NCBI GenBank assembly: GCA_037903355.1 | Contig: JBAJFE010000045.1 | Coordinates: forward strand, 1 to 64,000 | Direction of reading: 5' to 3' | Origin: Trichuris trichiura | Taxonomy: Eukaryota > Nematoda > Enoplea > Trichinellida > Trichuridae | Length of the DNA: 64,000 bases | Part shown: positions 46,078 to 58,549 of the stretch, piece after piece | How the letters are laid out: every line of letters starts with the position of its first letter | Numbering within the stretch: the first letter of the stretch is position 1 | Made by a program: the position numbers and the translations under genes | Notes under the pieces: generated by a model | The model's database searches: none | What the model was told of the DNA's origin: nothing | What the model saw: the letters and a program-made list of their open reading frames with translations, nothing else

Positions 46078-48060
46078 TTTCATTGGTTCGCTGTAAAACT
46101 ATTGTAAATTTTAATTAATTTCCCCCCGCCGAGCGCTTTCGTTCCTTCCGCTTAAAAACCAACTGATAAACTAGAAATTCTTTAAAATTAAATCACTTCA
46201 ACCGACTATCATCCGTGCGGCCACGTTGGAAAACGCTTTTTAAGGCAATCTTATGCAAATGAGGTTATGCTTGCATCAGAGCTTAAGGCTTTCAAAATTT
46301 ACCGATGCTATCAAATTGACCAATTGATTCTACAGGTAACATTTGCGTACGAAGAGCTATGCGTGAAATGAAATCATTTTTTAAAACGATGTCTGTGAGG
46401 ACAATTACGGAGCCGTAAACCAACCGAATTGTTGAATGTCGTTTCCACTTGCGAGCAGCGATTCTCGCGTTACGTTGTCGCTTATGGTTATCAGTTTGCG
46501 GGATGACCATTTGACGACCTAAAACATTTTTGCATATTCCGACTTACTTTCATAAATTCAAAAGGATGAGCAGCGAAGTTATGCTTCTCCTATCTCTGCT
46601 GCTTTTCACGTGAGACGTTGGAAATTGTGTACATCTTTATTTTGCAGCAGTTTCATTTTTCAGAAATGCGGAACAGAACCGCCTCAAACTAAAGCTTAGT
46701 CGGCTTAAGTAGTGCGCTTTTTTAAAAAGCAAATATGAGCCTACCGAGAATGAATTACTGATTTCTGCCGCACTAACGGTTTAAAGTTACCTCACTTGAG
46801 GTCGAAAACCAAAATATCAATCGATTGTTATCAATACGTCCCTGTCTGCCGCAAGATGAGTACAGGTGTTTCATTTTGCATGCAGAACGCTCAAGGGAAA
46901 GCTAGATCTTAAATTTTACTTTATTTTTTATAATTTGCTTCTCCTACTTTAGCATTGATTTATTATTATTACTATTATTCGGTTTTTAGCCGCGTGCCAT
47001 CAGTCTACCGTACCCATTTTGTGATGCCCATGTTCGATTACGATTCGGGGGTAACAACCCGCTATGACGCGTCTAAAACTTACGTTTAAGAGTGTTGGCG
47101 TGAGATTTTTTCAGAATATTATTTCCTCTTTACCTGAATCTGTGGAAAGACCTTAAGTATTGTATGAGGCTTAGGGAAAAACAAAATCGCATTCCGCGTT
47201 TCTTTCAGTAAGCTGCAAAAGCAGCTTAATCTGCAATTGCGGTATGGAGAACAGGGTAAGCTTAAGCCTCCAGAAAAAAATAGTTCCGTTTGGGCTCTAA
47301 ATTTCACTTACTTCTTTCCATTTAAAATGCGGTGGCAGGGAAGCTCGTAGTGCTGAAATCTATGGTTTTATCTGTTCTTGAGGTTCAATGATGAGCATCT
47401 ATCAGTTTTTGCTCATTTAATGCATGCACTCTCAATGTCGTGATTGATGGCGGATGTGCTTTTCATGTGGATATCCCCCTTTAAGGCGACTGCGAGAAGC
47501 AGCTCTGACGTGCTGTTTAATCCTTGCTTAACGAGACAAAAATGTATTTACAAAAAATATACATTTGTGGAATCGTCCTGCTCATCAAAGTTGCCGCTAA
47601 GAATGAGATATAGCAATTTTGAGTTTCAATCCTTTTTTACATCTTTTACCTGTTTAAACGAACTAGCGGCAAGTTCTTTTACAGGAACGTACGGCCGCGC
47701 TACAAAAAGCCTTTTATATTACTCAAGGATAATTTCGAATTGTTTTATAGCATACTGTAGGAACGCAGGTTACGTAGACTAATCACGCAATCTTCTAGGA
47801 ACAGCAGCATCTACAATTTTGGATATATGAGTTTTCCAACCAGTAAACATTTAGCAGTTTAAATCTTGAACAAAGAGATGCAGATACGTCGCTTCAACAA
47901 CAAACAAAGTGCCTAAACAAAAAAATAGGTAGCTCTTTCGTGACCAGATGCACCTAGTTCATTGTTGCGTACCGTATTGCTAGTTCGACTAGCGTTTAAA
48001 CAAGCTCTGCGTTGTAGTTAGCCAGCTGTCAAAAAACTGCGAGAACGTAGCATTAAGTGG
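46078..48060. other. Intergenic stretch, nothing recognised
   Basis: About 2 kb without a coding region I can support; short open frames at 46292-46510 and 47119-47307 (minus) and 47444-47782 (plus) lack motifs. A run rich in tta/att at about 46960-46990 is low complexity. Confidence 0.45.
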
Positions 48061-48097
48061 ATCTTCGGGTCATGCCGGTTATATTTTTTTAATCCAG

Positions 48098-48159
48098 CAT
48101 TTCCGCGGGATTTTTAACCCGTTGTTCATTAAACGTTTATTCAAAAAAACGCTTTACGG
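48098..48159 (+). repeat. Diverged single arm of the 48.4-kb hairpin repeat
   Basis: This segment (cgcgggattt, aacccgttgttcat, aaacgtttattca, then cgctttacg) is about 85-90% similar by eye to the left arm at 48424-48487, 328 bp downstream, in the same orientation. The preceding tgccggttata block (48073 and 48396) is also shared, so a larger direct duplication of about 325 bp is likely. No inverted partner arm follows this copy. Confidence 0.75.
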
Positions 48160-48423
48160 AGCTTTCGGGTCTTCGCTTGACCCGTCATCAGCGTAAATTG
48201 TACCGCCCGTCGGATCGGTCTTTATGGTTGCAAGCCGCCCCATCCGACCAACTTTGGCAGAGACATACTGCCGTCAGCTCTATCTTGAGCCGTAAGGTTT
48301 CGGTACCGCCTAGTCAGTCAGACGGCGCAGCGTGCTTCCAACCGACCTCCCACAACGGCGGCATACGAACCGAACGAAAAAAGAAAAAAGGAAAAATGCC
48401 GGTTATAAGCACAAAACAATACC

Positions 48424-48556
48424 AAAATGTTCGCGGGATTTCTAACCCGTTGTTCATATAACGTTTATTCAGAAAAAACGTTTTACGTTTTTTCGTGAAA
48501 CGTTTTTCTGAATAAACGTTATATGAACAACGGGTTAGAAATCCCGCGAACATTTT
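48424..48556. repeat. Near-perfect inverted repeat, 63-64 bp arms
   Basis: The arms 48424-48487 and 48494-48556 are reverse complements apart from one extra A and one T/C difference; the loop is six T residues. The outer ends are aaaatgttcgcggg and cccgcgaacatttt. This would form a hairpin of about 63 bp in DNA or RNA. A purine-rich stretch (aaaaagaaaaaaag and similar) lies on both sides. Confidence 0.93.
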
Positions 48557-49955
48557 AGAATAAAAATAAAAAAACCCGTTACGAAGAAGAAAAAATAAAA
48601 GAAAAAAAAGAAAGAAGGAAGAAAAACAATACCAGTCCAATTAAATTGTTGAGCCACTGGCAACGAGTGAAGGTTTATCAGACGATGCAGCGCTTAGTTT
48701 CGGCGTCTTGTTCGTTAATTAAATGAAGTACCTGCATTTCATCAGATTATTGTATGTTAGAGCAGAGTAGCTGAAAACATCCCCACTTTTGGGTTAATCC
48801 TTTCAGTCTTGTTGCTTCGCGTTTCTTTACAATTTTGCTGCTGTATCGCATTACCTTAGTCGGAAAACAACGTCATCAATAAGGAATCTCTATTGGCAAT
48901 TTCCCTAACGACGTCCTCAACAATCAGAATAGCAGCGGAAAAAAAGTTATCACGTTTTTTGTGAATGCATTTATTCTGACTAAGATAGGGAATAAATATG
49001 ATCGCTTCGAAACGCGGGATGTCTTTAAACAGGCTTAGGTAGTTTCATAGTTGGTCTTTTGGTTCACGGGTTTGGCCTGCTTCATGTATCTGTAAATAAG
49101 AAGCACCCGTCTTCAATATCTGTAAATAAACTTCAAAATTCCCTACCAACGAATGCATGAGCAAACTGTTAGAAAAAAACAGAACAAATTGTATACCTGT
49201 TATTGTTCCGTCGTCAGCAGTGGAAGCGAGATGTTTGTTCGGTAAGGGGGTAAGTAACACATGGGAAAAACGGGTGTGTGATTAGTCGGGTAGGGTGCAG
49301 CATTAGAATTTATTAATTAGCGGAGCCCATACTTCAGTAACTGCCATCCACTGTCACGGTTAATGGTGGAGTTGCTTTTGATGTAAAGCGCCTCCTTTAT
49401 ACGTCTTAGGTGAAAAAAGTCCTTCTGGCACATTCTCTTCGGTTGCAGGTCGAGTGCGCACCGAGAAACGTGCTTAGTGGTCATCAATACGCGACTTCCA
49501 TTGTGCAGTTTTACGGTCATCATTACTAAGCATTTATAGTATACAAAGAGATGTTCCGACTTATCTGGACAGTTTTGAGCGGCGGGAAGACGGAATTATA
49601 AAAGAATGCTCTTTCTAGAACCTGCGCACAGTAGGCGAAAGAAAAGCAAGCAGATTCATGTTGAATATTACGCCAAGGTCATTTCCTGCGCCCTGCACAC
49701 GTACATTAGCTGCACAACGGCTAGCTGAGCAAGGATATCTTCCTGCTGAGCGTAAGTGTGCCTGTTTTACTTCGCAGACGCTTCACTCAGATGGGTACTG
49801 TGCCTACTGGTTAAGATAACGTTGTATGCTATACGTGATGCCGGTTACTCCCCAATCCAGCACATGAACCAATCCCCACTCGTAAAAATGACCATTCAGA
49901 ACACACGGGACAGAAGGGATGGCATGTTTGTCACCGTGACCTTCCCAGCGTAGGG
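48557..49955. other. Stretch upstream of hAT remnant, nothing firmly recognised
   Basis: About 1.4 kb. The right part could contain an unrecognisable 5' portion of the hAT transposase. No left terminal repeat of that element was found. Confidence 0.4.
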
Positions 49956-50530
49956 TTGAGCAAGAGAAGCTTTCTGCTGAGAAGCATTGAACGTAAAGCA
50001 CACGATTCACATCAGAGAATACCAGCCCGCGTTATCAGAATGCGCCATAGTTTTTGCGATATATTTGCACCTGCTTTACGACTCAACCAGCGATTAGCGC
50101 GTGTTGGCGTTACGGACAAGGAATTGCGTGTTGCTCACGCGTTTTCCGCAAACACTTTGCCTGTACAGTTGCTTTTCCCTATGCTCGCTCCAGTTTTGCA
50201 AGAGATGTTGCTGCAAGAAGAGCTGCTGGAGTTGCAGTCGAACGTAGAGCTGAAGGCCTGGTTATTACAGGGCCATCAACAGTTTTGGCTGCAGAAAGAA
50301 GTCCAGGGGTTGTACCCTGGCATATGGTACGTGGTAATGAAGTTACTGATTGGTCTTCCCTCGTCGAGTCCAGTGGAGCGCGCATTTAATATCGTTACGG
50401 ACCCAGTGACGAAGAAACGCAGTCAGCTGCAAACAGTCAGCGCGGCGATCTGCGTCTGCGAGTTACCTCGATCGAGCCCAACATCCACAGGCTAGTTCGA
50501 GTGCATCTGGGCGAGCCAAGCAGCTGTCTC
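49956..50530 (+). pseudogene. 3' end of a hAT (Buster / ZBED5-SCAND3-like) transposase, frameshifted
   Basis: The C-terminal dimerisation region of hAT transposases is recognisable: LQEELLELQSNVELKAWL, FWLQKEVQGLYPGIWYVVMKL, then GLPSSSPVERAFN and VTKKRSQLQT, in the order and spacing of Buster-type transposases and their domesticated ZBED5/SCAND3 relatives. After VTKKRSQLQ the frame must shift to continue with RGDLRLRVTSIEPNIHRLV, the expected next block, ending at a stop near 50532. The usual ER-x-FS is ERAFN. The N-terminal BED finger and catalytic domain were not found, so this is a truncated, frameshifted copy. Its right terminal repeat lies at 50691-50704. Confidence 0.82.
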
Positions 50531-50690
50531 TGAATTCTCGAAAAACAGCTTGCGGAAATAAATCTGTACAGCTGTAGTTGACCTTCTAGCATTGCAATCA
50601 TTTCAGCCTATCAGTGCGCTGAAATTGGCCAATTAGAATAGGGGACCCAGAAATTCGGAAGCCTTCTTAGGGAGCCCAAACGGCCTTCCT

Positions 50691-50704
50691 CTTGAGAAAC
50701 ACTG
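50691..50704 (+). mobile_element. Right terminal inverted repeat of the hAT remnant
   Basis: The sequence cttgagaaacactg is the standard right-end form of a hAT repeat (complement CAGTGTTTCTCAAG). It lies about 170 bp after the transposase stop, and its first bases match the ends of the element at 6584-8218. The next 8 bp (gtacgcac) would be the target duplication; no left partner was found. Confidence 0.7.
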
Positions 50705-50714
50705 GTACGCACTG

Positions 50715-50762
50715 GACCCGTCATCAGTGGTCTTAAGCACTTAAGACCGCTGATGACGGGTC
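50715..50762. repeat. 48-bp palindrome
   Basis: The arms gacccgtcatcagtggtctt and aagaccgctgatgacgggtc, with aagcactt between them, are complementary except for one base. The block gacccgtcatcag also occurs at 48179. It lies 10 bp outside the hAT right terminus. Confidence 0.9.
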
Positions 50763-51310
50763 TCGAATGACCTGAAAGCTCCCGAGTCTTCTTATATACA
50801 TAACAAACAAGAACCAATCCGTAATAAAGTTTTTCATTATGAAAACATATGGTCCCGTACCAAGAAACCACGTTTTCATCAATGAAAGTTCTTTTTATTA
50901 TTTTGCCATACTTTTAATGTACCATGTTATACTTTACTTTTAGTGAACTCCTAGCTAGAATTATCCTGCAAAGTTGAAGGTGAAGTAAAAAAAATTGAAA
51001 CTTTAAGTGGAAGCCATAGGTGAAGTAAAAAGTTAAAATTTTAATTAAGAGGGGTTACAAACAGAATTAAAAATTAATAAGAGTAATTAAGAAGTAAGAG
51101 TAATACCTGCTTTTAATAAGGAGATTAGTTTCAAGAAACTGTCAATTGGCAATGACAATGAGTTGTAGGAGTTCCTTGTTAAATTATTTAAGCGTTGAGG
51201 TTGCTGGCCCCAGCCTAAAATAATTCTGAATCTTTATATTTGAAATATTTGGAAAATAATAATTTGTTAATAAATTTAGAAAATACAATGCATATTATGG
51301 CATAATTTTT
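50763..51310. other. AT-rich stretch, nothing recognised
   Basis: Low-complexity AT-rich DNA with short repeated aagtaaaaa/aattaa elements. No coding signal. Confidence 0.45.
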
Positions 51311-51620
51311 ATAATGACGGTGATTTCAATCGGATGAATTGTGTTTCTAATTCTTCTTAAATAGGTAGACATTTATAATTCTAACTGATGACGATTTCAA
51401 TCGGATAATTGTTTCCACTTCTTCTTAAATTGTTTTACTAATTCTATTAGAATAGAACTTTGCGGTAACCCAGTTTCTAATTCTAACCAACGTCAAAATT
51501 AATGATGATTTCAATCAGATAATTGTGTTTCAGCAACAGAATATCTTCCTAAATTGTTCCTAATTCCAATTGGTAATTTTGTTTCCAATTCTAACCAATG
51601 TCAATTAACCAAATTAATTA
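51311..51620. repeat. Short degenerate direct repeats (three units)
   Basis: The block gatttcaatc(g/a)ga followed by taattgt, a t-rich stretch and ttcttaaat recurs at about 51319, 51390 and 51505, spaced 71 and 115 bp. The flanking ttccaattctaac block also recurs (about 51476 and 51585). Confidence 0.65.
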
Positions 51621-51929
51621 AAATTCCTTTAAGTTTTGATTTTGTCAAGTAAAGGAACTTTGTCACTTTTAATGTAATTTGTTTACTTAATAATCAAATC
51701 TTTTAATTTTTTTACTCAGTACCCAAATAATTACAGTTGCCAATATTTAAACGCCGCCGCAGCTCCTGCGTTTTCTCAACTACTCTGTACCTGCTTATCA
51801 TTTACCTATCACTTACTGCACAATTACTTTACTTCTGTACCTGCTTATCATCTAACTACACTTCACAATTACTTTACTTATGCTTTTATTACATTTGGGT
51901 GGTCGGTCGACATGGACATAGATTGGTTT

Positions 51930-52640
51930 GCGACATGGCCTTTTGTAGATTGGTGTGCGTAGAGCACCCAACGTTGTAAGATATAAGGAAGAGGACTCGA
52001 AATTGTACGATATAACGATATGTACGATATGCTAAGTATAGTGGGTAAAGTGTCCGCTGAGGAGCGGACGAAGAGAGTCACCGTCAGTCGGAGCAGAGCA
52101 GTCTGATCCCCAGGTTTGTTGTTCAACTGTTGGTAGGTTTTGTAGATTCATAAAGCACTTATTTAGGAGAATCAATCGATATGGATTTTGAAAGGCAGTT
52201 CAAAGAACTATCGCTGACTATGAAGACATTGGTTCTCACGTGGAACAACAAATCGTTCCAGAGCTGCAAGTTGCTCTTTTTGTCTTCAAATTCAAAAGGA
52301 AGAGCACCCGAAATTCTAAGATATGAAGAAGAGCAGCCCAAATTGTAAGATATAACAATCAACAGAATGAAAATAATGTGGTCAGCGAATGGGTGGACTT
52401 ATTAGAAAAAATTAGCCACTATTTGCGGAAGAATCAAATCACTTTCACGAGTATAACCGGTAAAGTGTCCGCCTAGGAGCGTATAATGATCAATTTATGG
52501 TAATTATGCGTGGGAAAGATTGGTGTGCGTCAGAAAAAAAGAGCACCCGAAATTGTAAGATATAACAGTGATAATGAATTGAAATAATGTGGTCAGCGAA
52601 TGGGTGGGGTTTTTAGAATTAATTAACCACCATTTGCGTC
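51930..52640. repeat. Degenerate direct repeats around a gagcaccc...taagatata block
   Basis: At least three related units start near 51962, 52303 and 52542: gagcaccc(g/a)a, then ttgtaagatata. Units 2 and 3 also share aataatgtggtcagcgaatgggtgg (two windows), and units 1 and 2 share gtaaagtgtccgc. Spacing is 341 and 239 bp. The sequence agattggtgtgcgt precedes units 1 and 3. A short open frame starting at 52181 sits between units. Arrangement resembles decayed LTRs or an old tandem array; neither is proven. Confidence 0.65.
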
Positions 52641-52779
52641 CTTATTACTGGTGACTTGCGATTCCTGTCTGAATCTTCAGGTCAGGGGACATGCAATGTT
52701 AAACAGTCGCGCAATAAAGATTTTGTACAAATTTGAACATTTTTCATTCAGACCGCTACGTGCTTTTCCTTAAGCTACA

Positions 52780-54720
52780 GTACGGCGGCTTCTCAGAACT
52801 TACCGACACGTACGCGCAAACAGGCGTCTCTGAAAGCGAAACGATTCCACGTCAGCTAGCGCAGTAGTGCAAGGTCATCAAAAAATTGCATGCCGGTTCT
52901 GCGAAAGCAACAAAGCAACCTTACTTAAACGTATGCGAAGGAACCAAGCAAACACAGCAATCAACTTCTTGCATTGCAACTTTCAGCAGTGCTCATTGAA
53001 CCAATCCATGAAAGTGGGCCAACTGGTGTTAGGATAGCATTTCCACCCCTGCAAAAAAATACATTGGTCTATTTGTTATACATGGAGCAGAATGTCCTTA
53101 CAACGAACTCTAGTTACAAAGTGAAGCGGAAAGAAAGCGAACAACAAATACTTTCAGGATTAACTGTGATTACTACAACCACAGTCGCGAAATAGCCAAA
53201 GCAATGCTTCCATCCGAAGTAAAAGATTGACAACAGAGCTAAAATCTCCAGCAATGAACTTCCCACCTCTAAATCAAGCCATTGTTTGAAGAGCAGAGAA
53301 CCCCACTGAACAGAGTGAACGCAAGTTGAACGCTTGAATGTGGGCCAGCTCAGGAACGGACGCTTTAAATGTCAGTGAAGCGTTTCCGCCTCAGTAAATC
53401 AAAAACATCCAAACTACTGATCTCCAAACGAGCTTCAATTTTTATGAAAGGAGAATAACCTTACAGCCATCTTTCGCTCTAATTACAGATTAAAGCAGAA
53501 AAAAATGTCTAACGCTGATTACCGCCAATTACTTTCAGGATGAATAAAGCGCACCACAACCACTGTGGTTGAGAACTGCAAACTATTTCGGCAGTTCAAG
53601 ATGAAACTTTCACTGCCTACGCGAGGTCCTTTGTCGTGAAATTACAGTTTCCATCATTTTGGTTACCCAGACTTGATCCAAAGAAAGATCGATGCAGGAA
53701 GGACTACTGTTGCCCAACCAAATAACTACTGCCACAACCAATTGACCAACAAGCAATTGTTTTCAAATGCCATGTGACACGAATCATGGGTGTGAGCACC
53801 ACTAGTTATCAAATCATCATTTGAATTGCAGTCAGATGACATCGAGCGATCTTCTCACAGGCACAAGAATTGCGGCTGATTACTGGACAACTTTCAGGTG
53901 CTGCCCTTGGAGACTGCAGCAGAAGTAGAGACAGTCAAATAGCGCACGATTAGAGACCTTACCGGAAGCAACAGCGCCATGCAACAACGAACCAAACCAA
54001 GCATCACGGGAAATATTTCCATAAACATACGAATTCTTCAGGCTCTTAGAATGAGTAGAAAGCGGATTAACTTTAAGCAGATGACTCCATTTTTTGTCTT
54101 CAGCTAACTTTGAAGGTTTTCCTTTTCATCCATACTTTGTTGTTCAAAGAAAACTATCAGTGCAACAAGTTGGCGGTCAGCCAAGGAGTACTCCAAGACA
54201 TCACAAGAGCTCAACTCAGAACACCAAAGGCTAACAAGATAAAGGACACTGGGAACCTTTGTTTACATGTGATACTTCAACGAAAAGACTTTCACTGCTT
54301 CCACAAACATCACAGTGGTTAACTTCTAGCTTGTCTTGCGTCCTTTTTGATACTCTTACGCAGAATGTCACAGGGAGTCCCAAGTTAGGATGAATTGCTA
54401 TGAAAACATGACGCTGGACATGATGAACCATTTCAGGAAGGCGCAGACATTTACGCCTTGTTCAAACATCATACAAGAGGAGATAAAAAATTTGCATACA
54501 GCACCAAGCCGACTCCTGCGTACACACGATGTATCACTGCACGATCCAACAGTTCACCGCTGTCATAAAAGTGCGCCAACAGGACTTTACGTTGTTCTTA
54601 ATGTCGACAGGAGCTACTTGCACTTGTTGCTTTTCAGAATCTGCTTCAATCACAAAAAATCGTCTTCTCCGTAATATTTTGGCCATTTCTATTAGTCGAC
54701 TCGCACAGCACTAAACAAAT
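52780..54720 (+). repeat. Block A of a diverged 1.8-1.9 kb direct duplication
   Basis: Block A matches block B (about 58550-60400) in the same orientation over its whole length: gcaaacaggc at 52817 and 58582, gcttccatccgaagt against gctttcatccgaagt (53206 and 58775), tgcccaaccaaataac (53713 and 59279), and tattttggccatt (54676 and 60363). The offset varies from about 5.57 to 5.77 kb through indels. No shared reading frame was seen, so the block is probably non-coding or long dead. Confidence 0.8.
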
Positions 54721-57700
54721 CTACCCAACAACCTGAACAAACTTTGACAGCGAAACAGATCCATCTGCTCATCGTGCCAACTCTCACCAAACAGAGCACT
54801 CACTTTCTGATGGACATTTACATAGAGAGTTTGAAACACGTGGGAACTTTGCCCCTCATCTACCCATTGTTCCTATGGACAGTTAGTGAACACCTTAAAA
54901 GTTCCGTGCATGTTGAAGCACTTGTGGCATACTCAACGATGTCAACAGACAGTACAGTCAGGCGAAGTCAATAGTCGTTGTGACTAACCGAATTTCAGAG
55001 ACGAAAGTTCATCAGTGATACAAAAGGAACAAACAATACTTCAAGCTCGCACGCCGTATCTCTTCCACAGCCCTTAAGTTATCCAACATAAATGCCTATT
55101 GGCCGAGTATATGCCAACTGCTGCAGTTATAATCACTGCTGGAAACAGTTCAATCTGATCACTTAACTATGCGAATCCAGCATGAGCAACCAGAACAGTA
55201 AATAAACCTCATCATTAAGTACCCACTGATATCACTGTTCGCTGAGAGCATCAGACTATTCTACCATTCATAATGCTAAATTCAACTCTTGGAAACTTTG
55301 CATGACACGTGCTAGCGACACTGAGAAGCAGAAGAAAAGTCACTTTACTCTTGCCAAAGAACAATGTTGCGGAAGAACTACTTGCTCATCGCAGAACATT
55401 GCAGAAGCATCAAACCATAGTGGATGAGCACGATGAGCACTGAAACAGTTGAACATGTGCTGACTAAGTATTCTCTTGAGCAGCAGCGGCAGAAACAAAC
55501 CTCCGCCAACCAGAAAAAAAACATTTGGAGCATACGTCACGTTAGTGCTCAAACTATCACTTCGCGCTGATGGGAATTTCAAACACCCATTCACAGAATC
55601 TTATGGAAGTCTCACATTTCTTTTCCAAATAGACGACCAGTTCAGACCATTCAAGATGACTTGAAATTATCGGCAATCCTCTGGCGCAAGACATGAATGT
55701 GAAGAACACTAATCACCAGTTAATCGTTTCAGTTGTGCAGCTTGCTCAAAGGACGGGTTGTTCTTACATGCGATCATCTTGTAGATGCACCGATCGTTTT
55801 TGGACAACCGATAACTGCACGAACTCATGATTTAAGGAGTGCTGTTACGTTTCAGCAGCTGTCATATTCAACAGCAGGTAAACCACGGCATCTTGCAACG
55901 GTAAAGCGTTCAGAAATTGTATGAGATAGCACCTACATCTGAATACGTACCTGCAACAAAACTACGCTCTCTCAGCGCTTCAGACTGTTATAGAATGCAA
56001 AGTTACGGAAATTCAAGCAGCTGCATGGCGCAGCGCTCAGTATATTCATTTACGACTGCAAGGAATCATGAAAAAAGTGAAAAGTCCCAAAAGAGAAGAC
56101 AAAGTTTGTTTCAGCGACTGGACGTAACCAGTTGTCTTGAAAACGTCCTCTCTTAGAAAAAATAAAAGCTTGGAAAGTTTCGCGTTTTGTCCGCCGCCTA
56201 ACTTTCCTAAAAGCCCAATATACATTTGACGAGTTCAGGCACTGGCAAGAAGCCATTTTAGTTTGCCTGAAACAGTCCCACAAGCGAACACTTCTGTGAA
56301 AGTTTAACAACTCATTGGAGAGCACCATACACCGATACGACGGCCATCTTAATTCCCCTCCTTGTTAAACAATGGAAGCTGGCGAGATGGCTGAAACAAG
56401 CTGCATGCAGACTCACCTTCACTGCCACGAATCAGTGTGTCAGAGAATGTGAACGAGGAACCTTTCGCTGCTCAAGAGCGCCCAGTAGACAAAAGTCGCC
56501 ACTTGCGCCTCATCTTTAAACATCCTGCGAGCTTGCAAAGGATCTGACGGAGACAAAGAAATCAATAACATACTCGACAACAACCGCAAGCTGTACCGTG
56601 ATTTTAACGTCCTTTTCGGTTAGAAGAAAGCGTGCATATTGGACAATTGTTCCCAGGCAATAATGAAGCTCCTTAGCTGCAATACGGCTGTTTTTTTGGG
56701 TGAACTTATCCAACACTCGCATAATCTGCCATTCCTAATGCGCGGTTACCAACGTGACATGGCCACCTAACTGACCAGCAAAGCTATTGGTCAGATGGTT
56801 GGATAACCTGACCTAATTAAGCACTGTCCAGTCTGCTGCCAGACAAATGGTCAGCCTCAACTAGTATGTCTACTGGAGCCTCCACCTGCTGGCCAACCGC
56901 TTTTCCATCGTAGACATCCTATGCTCAGAATTTGGTCGCAAACACTGCAAGAGCGCGTACGCCAAGAGGACGTCTGGTAAAAAAAGTGCCATTGGACTCA
57001 CATGCTTACCGGCAGCATGGAGATTTGCTGAGCCTTCCAAGGAATATTTTTGGTGGTGTTCTACTTCTCTCTCAGTTCTACAGAGAGGGCATGCGAATCG
57101 GGTGCGTCGACGAGAACTTGTTCAATAACTTGGGCAACTTTCAATTTCTCTGCACAAAAGCGCTCTTTTGATGGACGGTACGTGAAGACACTGAGGGAGT
57201 TCGTAAGCGGGCAACAAATGGATTTCTCCAGACGATTTCAGCAATGCATACTTCCGCGGTCATCTAACAACCTGTACAGACGGGTCGCGTCAGGGCTATT
57301 ATTAGAAGCAACCATCTTTAAGGAAGCATTTAAGCTTTCTTAACATTTAAAGTTCCACAATTTTTTTCTCATGAGCAAGATTCATGGTTCTAGTCACAAT
57401 AAGCATGGATTTCACAAGCGGATACGTCTGTCAGTAGTAACGTAACAGAGCAACCGATCAACATCGAACAGTATTCAGCCCCTGAAAAATGATCACGTCA
57501 ACGAGGCTAATACTTTTGCGCCAGATTTGCCGCTAGTATTAGTCGCAGATCTGAAAGAGCAGACTTCAGTGATTTTACGTACAGCAAAATGTGATTACTC
57601 TACACTTCCCATTGCTTCTGCATCAGTAAGGCTTCACGCATGTATCACAGAAGAATCAAACCGCAATGCACGGCCAAGTGGGAAATATCATCAAAACGAT

Positions 57701-58549
57701 CTCTTGCAGGACAAAGTTGATCACGATGAACAACTTGAGGTACCAATTACCCTTAGCCGTAACTGGAAACAGAGCCTGGAACAAAGCATCTATTTCCTCA
57801 GCACTTGGGTGATTGATTTTCCCTAAGACATACATACATGGCGGTGCCTCATCCGGTCATTCGTTGAGCTATATTGTGAGCTAAGGACCATAGCAAGAGA
57901 CAGAAAGTTGCGTTTGTTAGTACACAAGTGCTACCAACGCACTGATGCATCGAAACAGTCAAAAATCATACAGGACACAAGTCGTTAATGTATACGTACC
58001 TCAAAGGAAATTACTTTGCTTCAGCCTTTTGGAAGACATTTGAATTTAGCAACATTTAATTTGAGACTCCTTTGAATATCGGCACATCGTTTCCTTCACT
58101 CCATTATGCACTGAATATTAAAAAAGGGATTTCAACATGTCTGTAGTGATCTTGGAGTTTACATAGGCATTTGGAGTGATGCAATTCGTCCGCAGTAAAG
58201 CATTTAGCTTCGAGAAACTGTGGATTTCGCAGCCATTTTCCTAGTTCTTCCTATGTTCAGAGTAGTTTCCGTGAAGCGGAAACGCCAAAAGAAGACGTAT
58301 GAAAGACTATACGCTGGCTACAGAGAGCGAAAAACCAACTTGACCGTATTTTTTGTCCTCATTCGTCATACAAAATGTACTCACACCAGCATCACCAGGG
58401 AAGCAATCTGAGCACACTTATACTTATCAGATAAGCAACCACTAACTGCACCAGGTAGAGGAAAGTTCTGCATCTTAAGCCTAGGCACATGTCATTTATC
58501 AACCCCAGCTTTGCTGCGCATATATTCCAGGATGCCCACGACACGCAAA
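54721..58549. other. Spacer between duplicated blocks A and B, no gene recognised
   Basis: About 3.8 kb with many short open frames on the plus strand (54744-54974, 57527-57826 and others) but no domain, splice pattern or RNA gene that I can support. Base composition is similar to the flanking duplicated blocks, so it may belong to the same unknown repeat. Confidence 0.5.

Noticed and set aside
48060..48560. CRISPR-like array
   Set aside because: The repeats are two diverged copies and one inverted arm, with no regular spacers, and the genome is animal.
50054..50389. Ala/Arg-rich frames overlapping the hAT transposase
   Set aside because: Shadow frames; the dimerisation motif is in the other frame.
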